Assembly (NCBI GenBank): GCA_025450405.1
Contig: JANWHL010000039.1
Location: forward strand, 1 to 9,746
Length of the DNA stretch: 9,746 nucleotides
Source of the DNA: Ktedonobacterales bacterium
GTDB lineage: Bacteria > Chloroflexota > Ktedonobacteria > Ktedonobacterales > JADMIN01
Direction of reading: 5' to 3'
Made by a program: the position numbers and the translations under genes. Positions 1 through 4,989 of this stretch are shown piece after piece. Position 1 is the stretch's first letter. Each line of letters opens with the position of its first letter. Below the pieces are notes generated by a model. It worked only from the letters and a program-made list of their open reading frames with translations. It was not told the origin of the DNA and did no database searches.

Positions 1-420
1 ATGGTGCCGGCGCGCACGGCGTATTGTTGGGGCCACGTGGACGATACAGCGCGGGGGCATGTGCTGGCGTTGGAGCGCGGGCGGCCCGGCGAAAGCTACA
101 TCATCGCGGGCCCCGTGCACACGCTCGTGGACGCGCTCGCCATCGCGGAGCGCATCACCGGCATCCCGGCGCCGCGCGTGCACGTGTCGCCGTCCGTGCT
201 GCGGATGGGCGCGGCCCTGGCCGGGCCGCTCGGGGCGGTAGCGCCGCTGCCGCCGACCTACACGGCCGAGGCGCTGCGCTCCGGCGCGGGTGTCACCTAC
301 ACCGGCGACAACGCGAAGGCGCGGCGCGAGCTGGGGCTGACGATGCGCCCGCTGGAGGAGGGTCTGCGCGAGACGCTGGCGTTCGAGATGGGCCGGCTGG
401 GCATCGCGCCGCGGCGGTAG
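1..420 (+). CDS. NAD-dependent epimerase/dehydratase (extended SDR), C-terminal part
   Basis: This is the C-terminal 139 residues of an extended short-chain dehydrogenase/NAD(P)-dependent sugar epimerase-like protein; the gene enters from the left edge. The stretch W-G-H-V-D-D-T-A-R-G-H at about residues 10-20, followed by L-A-L-E-R-G and G-E-S-Y-I-I-A-G, is the typical segment after the active site of this family, where the substrate-binding lobe begins. The tail (K-A-R-R-E-L-G-L then P-L-E-E-G-L-R-E-T-L) matches the usual family ending. The N-terminal Rossmann glycine motif and the YxxxK catalytic pair would lie upstream and are not seen, so the ATG at base 1 is an internal methionine and not the start. 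Members act on nucleotide sugars, steroids, flavonoids or as atypical dehydratases; the substrate cannot be told from this fragment. The stop is TAG at 418-420. Confidence 0.8.
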   Translation: MVPARTAYCWGHVDDTARGHVLALERGRPGESYIIAGPVHTLVDALAIAERITGIPAPRVHVSPSVLRMGAALAGPLGAVAPLPPTYTAEALRSGAGVTYTGDNAKARRELGLTMRPLEEGLRETLAFEMGRLGIAPRR

Positions 421-446
421 GCGGAAGATTCACGCGGAAGATTCAC
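421..446. repeat. Tandem duplication of a 13-mer
   Basis: Two exact head-to-tail copies of GCGGAAGATTCAC occupy 421-433 and 434-446, immediately after the stop codon of the epimerase gene. They are followed by a purine-rich string containing GAGGACAGAGAGGACACAG (450-468). The function is unknown. It may be replication slippage or the edge of a dispersed intergenic element. Confidence 0.85.
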
Positions 447-499
447 AATGAGGACAGAGAGGACACAGAGGGGCCGTGAGGAGCCTCAGCGCTGGGAGT

Positions 500-593
500 C
501 CCCCCCCGGCTCGCTCGCCAATGCGACGGCGAGGGGGAGGCAGAGCGCTCTTCACCCCCGGCTCCGCTCCATCGATTGGGAGAGGGGAGCCGG
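500..593. repeat. GC-rich intergenic hairpin pair, likely dispersed repeat
   Basis: Two inverted repeats sit side by side. The first pairs CTCGCC (514-519) with GGCGAG (528-533), flanked by a C-run (500-507) and a G-run (533-537) that can extend the stem. The second pairs CCGGCTCC (558-565) with GGAGCCGG (586-593), with an inner CTCC/GGAG stem around ATCGATTG. There is no T-run after either stem, so a classical intrinsic terminator is not supported. The string CACCCCCGGCTCCGCTCC resembles the one at 8377-8398, which suggests one repeat family in this genome. Confidence 0.5.
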
Positions 594-827
594 AATGCCG
601 TGATCGGGGTTTGTGAAGCGAGCGCGGCGGGCGCGGGGACGAAGGCCCGGCGGCGACCCAGCCATTTGTCCATCTACGTGTGGGTAAGCACGGTGCGGGC
701 TGCCATTCCTGGTCTGTTCCGAGTCAAGTCGCGACGACGGGAACGTTTACTCAGGCTTGATGGCAGTCCGCGCTCAGACGACGCCTCACGCGAAGGAAGA
801 GGGATTCCACCAGACACGCATAGGAGT

Positions 828-839
828 CTTGAGCTCAAG
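828..839. promoter_or_regulatory. Perfect 12-bp palindrome upstream of the Uma2 gene
   Basis: CTTGAGCTCAAG is its own reverse complement. It lies about 20 bp upstream of the possible -10 box at 858-863, overlapping where a -35 element or operator would sit. Two or so palindromes of this length are expected by chance in a window this size, so a regulatory role is only a suggestion. Confidence 0.25.
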
Positions 840-857
840 CGCACACGCGGCATAGGG

Positions 858-863
858 TAGAAT
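858..863 (+). promoter_or_regulatory. Possible -10 box for the Uma2 gene
   Basis: TAGAAT matches five of six bases of the sigma-70 type TATAAT. No good TTGACA-like -35 is seen at 17 bp. Transcription from here would give a leader of about 90 nt before the start at 959, containing the 901-918 dyad. Confidence 0.25.
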
Positions 864-900
864 GCGAGTGATGCCGAGGGCGGGCGCGCCAACAGTACAA

Positions 901-918
901 GCATTGCCGTGGCAATGC
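901..918. promoter_or_regulatory. Inverted repeat in the Uma2 leader
   Basis: GCATTGCC and GGCAATGC form exact 8-base arms separated by GT. It is placed between the possible promoter and the ribosome binding site of the Uma2 gene. As DNA it could be an operator; as RNA it would form a seven-pair stem with a CGTG loop. No function is shown. Confidence 0.35.
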
Positions 919-945
919 CGGTGTGGGCGCACGCCATATGTGAAT

Positions 946-951
946 GGGAGG
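946..951 (+). promoter_or_regulatory. Ribosome binding site of the Uma2 gene
   Basis: GGGAGG is followed by 7 nt and ATG at 959. It lies downstream of the in-frame ATG at 944 and therefore favours the later start. Confidence 0.6.
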
Positions 952-958
952 CGAGACG

Positions 959-1564
959 ATGTTCGCGCCACCACAGGAACAGCGGGATGAGGACGAGCAC
1001 CTCGGGCAGGCTATGCCGGACATGACGGACGAGTACCGCGGCCTGACGGCCAGGGAGTTCGCCGCCATGCCTCGCGAAGGGTTGCGGCTGGAGCTGGTAC
1101 GAGGGGAGATCGTGGCGATGCCGCCGGCGTTTGCCAACCACGGCGTTGCGGCCGCCCACTTGGGGAACTTCCTTGGCTGGTACATCGCCTCACAGGAACT
1201 CGGCGTCGCCTTGGCGGCTACCAGATTCGAGCTGGCGGCAGATACCGTGCGCGCGCCCGACTTCGCCTTCATCCAGGCCAGCCGGGTCACTCCGGGGGCG
1301 ATCGGCCGCGATTGGGTGCGCGTGGTGCCGGACCTGGTTGTGGAGGTGGTGTCGTCCGGCGACCGGCCGCGTGCGATCGGCGCGAAAGTCCGCATGTGGC
1401 TGGACGCCGGAGTGTGGCTGGTGTGGGTTGTGTATCCAACGCGCAAGCGTGGTGTGGTCCATCGGTCCGGCGTGGAGCCCGTGACCCTGGGCGTGGACGA
1501 CCAACTGGATGGCGCCGATGTGGTGCCAGGTTTCACCGCGCAGGTCGCCACAATCTTTGGGTGA
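959..1564 (+). CDS. Uma2-family (DUF820) PD-(D/E)XK nuclease-like protein
   Basis: A 201-residue member of the Uma2/DUF820 family, predicted restriction-endonuclease-like fold proteins. The family landmarks are in order: the opening L-T-A-R-E-F motif (29-34), L-E-L-V-R-G-E (44-50), R-A-P-D (98-101), P-D-L-V-V-E-V-V-S (124-132) and a lysine at about 143 followed by W-L-D-A-G-V-W-L-V-W-V-V. D101, E129 and K143 are the likely catalytic triad of the PD-(D/E)XK fold, so the site looks intact. I chose ATG 959 because GGGAGG at 946-951 lies 7 nt upstream; an in-frame ATG at 944 lacks such a site. These genes are often highly multiplied in cyanobacteria, Chloroflexota and Planctomycetota, and their biological role is unproven. 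It ends 53 bp before mutY and may be co-transcribed with it. Confidence 0.88.
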   Translation: MFAPPQEQRDEDEHLGQAMPDMTDEYRGLTAREFAAMPREGLRLELVRGEIVAMPPAFANHGVAAAHLGNFLGWYIASQELGVALAATRFELAADTVRAPDFAFIQASRVTPGAIGRDWVRVVPDLVVEVVSSGDRPRAIGAKVRMWLDAGVWLVWVVYPTRKRGVVHRSGVEPVTLGVDDQLDGADVVPGFTAQVATIFG

Positions 1565-1617
1565 CGGCGAGTTGAGACGCCTGCCCTCCTGGCGCGAACG
1601 AATGGAAATCCGCCCCG

Positions 1618-2805
1618 ATGACTCAACGCGCGCGACGACGCCCGGTCTCGATGGATGCGCCCGCCATGCCGGAGGATGACGCGCGGCGCGGGCGCGTCCA
1701 GCACGCGCTGCGGGCGTGGTATCGCGCCGCCGGTCGCGATCTGCCCTGGCGCCACACGTGCGATCCATATGCCGTGCTGGTCTCCGAGGTCATGCTGCAG
1801 CAGACGCAGGTGGAGCGCGTGCTGCCGAAGTATCGTGAGTTCCTGGAGCGATTCCCGACCCTGGAGGCGCTCGCCGCCGCGCCCACCGCCGACGTGATCC
1901 GCGCCTGGGCGCCGCTCGGCTACAATGTCCGGGCCGTCCGGCTGTGGGAGATTGCGCGGCAGGCGGTGGCGCGCTTCGGTGGATCGCTGCCGCCGACACT
2001 GGATGGGCTGCTGGAGCTCAAGGGCATCGGCCGCTACACGGCGGGCGCGGTGGCGTGCTTCGCGCTCGGGCTGCCGGTGGCGACGGTGGATACCAATATT
2101 CGGCGGGTACTCTGGCGCGTATTTCGCGGGATCGAGCCGGCGGAGTGGCCGTCTGGTATGGCGGCGGCCCGCACGGCGTTGGCGCTGGCGGAGTGGGCGT
2201 TGCCGCGGGACCCGGCCGGGGCGTACGATTGGCAGCAGGCGCTGATGGACCTCGGAGCGACGATCTGCGGCGCACGGCGGCCCGCGTGCGAACACTGTCC
2301 GCTGACGACGGAGTGCGCGGCCTATGCGGAGGTTGGTCGGGTGACGCTTTTCCCCTCGGGCGAGGCGCTGGCGCGTCTCCGTGCCGAACGCGCGGCGCAT
2401 TCCGGGGGCTCGGCCGCGATGAAAACGGCGGCCGATACCTCAGATCGCGTGGCGTCGGATCGCGTGGCGGAGGAGCGAGCGGGGTATGCGGTCGGTGGTG
2501 ACGGCGGGAATGGTGTGAGCACCACGCGGCGCGTTGGGCGGCGCCCCGCGGCCCAACCGTTCACCAGCACATCGCGCTATTTCCGCGGGCGGGCGCTCGC
2601 CGCGCTGCGTGCGCTGGCGCCTGGCGACTCGCTGGCGCTGCCGGAGCTGGGTCCGCGGGTGAAGCCGGACTGGACTGAGGGCGATCTCGCCTGGCTGCGC
2701 GACATCGTCGCGGGCCTTGCCCGTGATGGTCTGGTCCGTCTGGACGATGCCGACGAAGGCGGCGCGGAGCGAGTCGCGGACATGATACGCGTGGCACTGC
2801 CCTGA
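1618..2805 (+). CDS. mutY: A/G-specific adenine glycosylase MutY, short C-terminal form
   Basis: A 395-residue base-excision repair enzyme that removes adenine mispaired with 8-oxoguanine. Seen in sequence: L-P-W-R (42-45); V-S-E-V-M-L-Q-Q-T-Q-V with the catalytic glutamate E57; the helix-hairpin-helix L-K-G-I-G-R-Y-T-A-G (134-143); V-D-T-N with the catalytic aspartate D158; and a complete [4Fe-4S] ligand set C217-x6-C224-x2-C227-x5-C233. After a low-complexity stretch of about 75 residues (240-312), the last 80 residues (Q-P-F-T-S-T-S-R-Y-F-R-G-R onward) look like the short, helix-rich C-terminus of many actinobacterial and chloroflexotal MutY proteins. The MutT-like 8-oxoG recognition domain of E. 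coli MutY is not recognisable. The linker carries a 15-bp-period duplication (D-R-V-A-S/D-R-V-A-E). ATG 1618 has only a weak upstream GGAAAT; ATG 1651 is an alternative with no better site. It sits between the Uma2 and DUF3052 genes. Confidence 0.95.
   Translation: MTQRARRRPVSMDAPAMPEDDARRGRVQHALRAWYRAAGRDLPWRHTCDPYAVLVSEVMLQQTQVERVLPKYREFLERFPTLEALAAAPTADVIRAWAPLGYNVRAVRLWEIARQAVARFGGSLPPTLDGLLELKGIGRYTAGAVACFALGLPVATVDTNIRRVLWRVFRGIEPAEWPSGMAAARTALALAEWALPRDPAGAYDWQQALMDLGATICGARRPACEHCPLTTECAAYAEVGRVTLFPSGEALARLRAERAAHSGGSAAMKTAADTSDRVASDRVAEERAGYAVGGDGGNGVSTTRRVGRRPAAQPFTSTSRYFRGRALAALRALAPGDSLALPELGPRVKPDWTEGDLAWLRDIVAGLARDGLVRLDDADEGGAERVADMIRVALP
2443..2469 (+). repeat. In-frame duplication inside mutY
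   Basis: GATCGCGTGGCG occurs at 2443-2454 and again at 2458-2469, separated by TCG. It is in frame and encodes D-R-V-A twice in the variable linker between the FeS domain and the C-terminal domain. It is consistent with linker length variation by slippage. Confidence 0.8.
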
Positions 2806-2885
2806 CGCCGCTAGCGCGTCACCGTGGCGCGAGTTGCGGGGTGCCAAACGCGGGAGCGCCGGGCGCGGAGCGCGTGCCGGCACGT

Positions 2886-2894
2886 GGAGGAGGG
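2886..2894 (+). promoter_or_regulatory. Strong ribosome binding site deciding the DUF3052 start
   Basis: GGAGGAGGG lies 6 nt before the GTG at 2901. It falls inside the longer reading frame that opens at GTG 2841, for which no comparable site exists, so the start at 2901 is preferred. Confidence 0.65.
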
Positions 2895-2900
2895 ACGCCG

Positions 2901-3350
2901 GTGGTGGAGGATGCGCCCACATTGCGGCGCAAGTTGGGCATTCAGCCGGGCGCGCGCGTGGCGCTCGTCGGGGCGCCGGATGGGTTCGCCGAGGCGCTGG
3001 GAGTGCCGCCAGTCGCTATGGAGTTGGGGGCGGCGGATGCGCCCGGGGTGGACGCGCTCGATCTGGACGTGATCGTGTGCTTCGCGGTGGCGCGCGCGGC
3101 GCTCGCTGGCGACTTCCCACATCTCGTCGGGCGCCTGGCGCCGACCGGCGGCCTATGGATCTGCTGGCCGAAGCGCGCGTCGCGTGTACCGACCGATCTC
3201 TCGGATGACGTGGTGCGTGAGATCGGGCTGGGGGCGGGTTTGGTGGATAATAAGGTCTGCGCCGTGGACGCGGTGTGGTCTGGGCAGCGCTTCGTCGTGC
3301 GTGTGGCGGACCGCGCGGCATGGGGACGCGCAAGAGGCACGGTGGCGTAG
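2901..3350 (+). CDS. DUF3052 family protein
   Basis: A 149-residue protein matching the DUF3052 pattern: K-L-G-I-Q-P-G-A-R-V (11-20), G-A-P-D-G-F (24-29), D-L-D-V-I-V-C-F (54-61), L-A-P-T-G-G-L-W-I-C-W-P-K (79-91), T-D-L-S-D-D-V-V-R-E-I-G-L (98-110) and V-D-N-K-V-C-A-V-D-A-V-W-S-G (115-128). The alternation of strands and helices with a late W-P-K recalls Rossmann-like sheets, but no cofactor motif is clear and the family has no assigned biochemical function. No signal peptide or membrane segment is visible, so it should be cytoplasmic. The start is GTG 2901, or the adjacent GTG 2904, on the basis of the strong upstream ribosome binding site; GTG 2841 would add 20 unconserved residues. It lies between mutY and the MazG-like gene, probably in one transcript. 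Confidence 0.85.
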   Translation: MVEDAPTLRRKLGIQPGARVALVGAPDGFAEALGVPPVAMELGAADAPGVDALDLDVIVCFAVARAALAGDFPHLVGRLAPTGGLWICWPKRASRVPTDLSDDVVREIGLGAGLVDNKVCAVDAVWSGQRFVVRVADRAAWGRARGTVA

Positions 3351-3386
3351 AGCGAGGGCGCGATGGCGGGAAGCGTGAGGACGATA

Positions 3387-3731
3387 ATGAACGGCGACGA
3401 TCTGACGTTGGGGCGGGCGCAGGCCGAGGTGGACACGACGATTCAGGCGCTCGGGGGCTATTGGGAACCGCTGGCGAACCTGGCGCGGCTCTTCGAGGAG
3501 TGCGGCGAGTTGGCGCGCGCCGTGAACCAGGCGCATGGCCCCAAGCGCATCAAGGCCACGGAGGCCCAGGCGGCGGTCGCCGACGAGCTGGGCGACGTGC
3601 TGTATGTGTTGCTGGTGCTAGCCAATAGTCTTGATGTGGACGCCGGGGCGGCGCTGGCAGGCGTGATCGCCAAGGTGCGCGGACGCGATATGGTGGCGGG
3701 CGAGCGGGAACCTGGTCGCGACGCGCCGTAA
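3387..3731 (+). CDS. MazG-like nucleotide pyrophosphohydrolase
   Basis: A 114-residue all-alpha NTP-PPase of the MazG/dUTPase-like superfamily, which hydrolyses nucleoside triphosphates to monophosphate and pyrophosphate. The metal-binding signature is present as F-E-E-C-G-E-L-A-R (36-44; E37, E38, E41) and A-D-E-L-G-D-V-L-Y (65-73; E67, D70). The single domain and small size match the stand-alone MazG-like class, not the duplicated E. coli MazG. The start is ATG 3387, with TGAGGA at 3376-3381 five bases upstream; an in-frame ATG 3363 with GAGGG upstream is a fair alternative that adds 8 residues. It follows the DUF3052 gene by 36 bp. Possible substrates are damaged or non-canonical nucleotides, which would fit with the neighbouring mutY, but the sequence does not establish specificity. 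Confidence 0.87.
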   Translation: MNGDDLTLGRAQAEVDTTIQALGGYWEPLANLARLFEECGELARAVNQAHGPKRIKATEAQAAVADELGDVLYVLLVLANSLDVDAGAALAGVIAKVRGRDMVAGEREPGRDAP

Positions 3732-3782
3732 CCGGGCGGCCGACAGGCGCGCGGCGGCATGACGTCCCGCGCGGACCTGAGT

Positions 3783-3802
3783 CGGCGACAAGCGGCGACA
3801 AG
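3783..3802. repeat. Tandem 10-mer
   Basis: CGGCGACAAG is repeated twice without a gap in the 124-bp space between the convergent MazG-like and coxG genes. I see no intrinsic terminator with a T-run in this space on either strand. Confidence 0.75.
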
Positions 3803-3855
3803 AGCGCGGGGTCTCGGATGCGACGGCTTGCCTGGGTCGGGGCGTTGACGGCAAG

Positions 3856-4725
3856 TTAAGCGGAGCGGCGGCGGCGTGCCGCCAGCAGCGCGACGATGCC
3901 GAGCCCGACGACGAGCACACTGACGCTGCCCACCATGAGCTGGCGCGCGATGCGCCACTCGCTCTCGAGTGAGCCATCGGTCAGGCCGGCGCGTCGGACC
4001 ATGGCGCGAGCGAGCGCGGGGGCGGGGACTGGCAGGCCCGTGGCGCGTGCCGCTTGCATGGCGACGTCGGAGGTAGGTCCGGAGAAGGGCGGTGCGGACG
4101 CGACTTCCGGGGCCAGGGGGAGCGCCTCGTACGGGTGCGTGGCGTCGGACAGGGGCCGTGCCTCGGGAACGTAGAGTCCTGACGCTGTGGGGGCCGCGGT
4201 GGCTTCCGCATGTGCCGAGGACGCCGCGGCGCCCACGGACACGGGGGCACGGCCGCCGTTGTAGGCCGCCGACACGGCCGCCGTTGGCTCGATGAGGATG
4301 TCGGCCAGGCGCGCGAAGAACTGGTTGATTAGTGTGCGTGCCGCGCCTTCGGCCAGCCGCGCGCCGACACCGGCTACCGCGCCGCCAAGCTGCGCGTGCC
4401 CCTGATAGGTGACCACGGTGGTCCCGGCGTCGCGGGCCTCCAGCGCGACCGTACCATCACCCTGGAGGGTGCCACGCGTGCCCGCGCCCTCGGCGTGGAA
4501 GCGATAGCGTTCTGGTGGTGTGCGGTCAGATAGGCGCAGGGTGCCTTCGTAGGTACCACGGATCGCCGCGAGCCCTATCCCTACCCGAATGTGGTAGGTA
4601 TCCAGGTCCGGACGTTCCAGATGTTCGCACCGGGGGATCGCGTGCTCGAGGATCCGGGGATCGAGCAGAGCGTTCCAGACGCGCTGCCGAGGGACATAGA
4701 GCGTGTAGGTGCCGGTGAGGTTCAT
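3856..4725 (-). CDS. CoxG-type SRPBCC protein with C-terminal membrane anchor
   Basis: A 289-residue protein of the CoxG (carbon monoxide dehydrogenase subunit G) family. Residues 1-150 form the SRPBCC lipid-binding domain: M-N-L-T-G-T-Y-T-L, then R-V-W-N-A-L-L-D-P-R-I-L-E-H-A-I-P-R-C-E (15-34), then G-G-A-V-A-G-V-G-A-R-L at 114-124 and a final amphipathic helix (L-I-N-Q-F-F-A-R-L). Residues 150-255 are an Ala/Pro/Ser-rich linker. Residues about 263-282 are a hydrophobic helix followed by R-R-R-R, giving a C-terminal tail anchor with the SRPBCC domain in the cytoplasm. In aerobic CO oxidisers CoxG helps tether the Mo-Cu CO dehydrogenase to the membrane and has been linked to quinone handling; related proteins also accompany other molybdenum hydroxylases. 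The start is ATG 4723-4725 with TGGAGG nine bases upstream; an N-terminal extension to 4854 is an unconserved Arg/Pro-rich read-through. No coxL, coxM or coxS is in the window. Confidence 0.87.
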   Translation of the reverse strand: MNLTGTYTLYVPRQRVWNALLDPRILEHAIPRCEHLERPDLDTYHIRVGIGLAAIRGTYEGTLRLSDRTPPERYRFHAEGAGTRGTLQGDGTVALEARDAGTTVVTYQGHAQLGGAVAGVGARLAEGAARTLINQFFARLADILIEPTAAVSAAYNGGRAPVSVGAAASSAHAEATAAPTASGLYVPEARPLSDATHPYEALPLAPEVASAPPFSGPTSDVAMQAARATGLPVPAPALARAMVRRAGLTDGSLESEWRIARQLMVGSVSVLVVGLGIVALLAARRRRSA

Positions 4726-4989
4726 GGTGGTTGGCCTCCAGATCCGCCGGTGTGGTGTCCGGGGCGCCGTGGCAACGGGGGGATGGCGCGCGGGGTCGGC
4801 GGCCGGTGGGCGGAATACCGCATTCCGCGGGCCGGAACGTGGGCGACGGGCCAAGAGGGTCGTACATTCGCGTTGGGCCGGTCAACAGCGTTGGCGCCAT
4901 ATACTGCGAGAGCGACGAACCTGGGCGCGGCGTGCCGCGGCGTTGGAGACGGCGAGAACACGGAGACTGAGAAAGGAACGCCGACAGCG
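4726..4989. other. Divergent intergenic region between coxG and thrC
   Basis: About 264 bp that must carry the start signals for both genes. A TATACT at 4900-4905 is the best plus-strand -10 candidate. Just before thrC lies GAGAACACGGAGACTGAG (4954-4971), followed by AAAGGAACG. This resembles the purine-rich string at 450-468 and may derive from the same dispersed motif. No promoter for the minus strand stands out. Confidence 0.5.
4900..4905 (+). promoter_or_regulatory. Possible -10 box for thrC
   Basis: TATACT matches five of six consensus bases and lies 85 nt before the thrC start. No -35 with standard 16-18 bp spacing is obvious; TTGGGC at 4873-4878 is 21 bp away. Confidence 0.3.

Larger units (their letters stand above)
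421..958. other. Gene-free stretch of about 540 bp
   Basis: No convincing coding region lies here; the open frames on both strands have arginine-, proline- and serine-rich translations typical of GC-rich non-coding DNA. It holds the tandem 13-mer, a purine-rich GAGGACACAGAGG-type string, two adjacent GC-rich hairpin sequences (about 500-593), a possible promoter near 858-863 and two dyads at 828-839 and 901-918. The part from about 600 to 820 shows nothing I can name. I found no tRNA cloverleaf in it. Confidence 0.7.

Noticed and set aside
443..673. Small minus-strand open frame after the epimerase gene
   Set aside because: It lies over the hairpin repeats, has low-complexity content, and no good ribosome binding site or family match was seen.
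835..2400. Very long minus-strand open frame opposite the Uma2 gene and mutY
   Set aside because: Its translation is Arg/Ser/Thr/Pro-rich without any family motif, and it lies antisense to two genes with clear catalytic motifs. Long antisense frames are expected at this GC content.
2440..2922. Minus-strand frame opposite the mutY 3' end
   Set aside because: It is antisense to the conserved MutY C-terminus and shows no domain; a composition artefact is the simplest reading.
3458..3977. Minus-strand frames opposite the MazG-like gene and the coxG end
   Set aside because: Serine/alanine/arginine-rich shadows of the MazG-like gene and the coxG 3' end, with no start signal.
4726..4854. N-terminal extension of coxG by 43 residues
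   Set aside because: The extension is Arg/Pro-rich, while CoxG proteins begin at the M-N-L-T-G-T motif, which has TGGAGG upstream.
4591..4989. N-terminal extension of the threonine synthase frame
   Set aside because: It runs antisense into coxG, its residues match nothing in ThrC, and homology begins exactly at ATG 4990.
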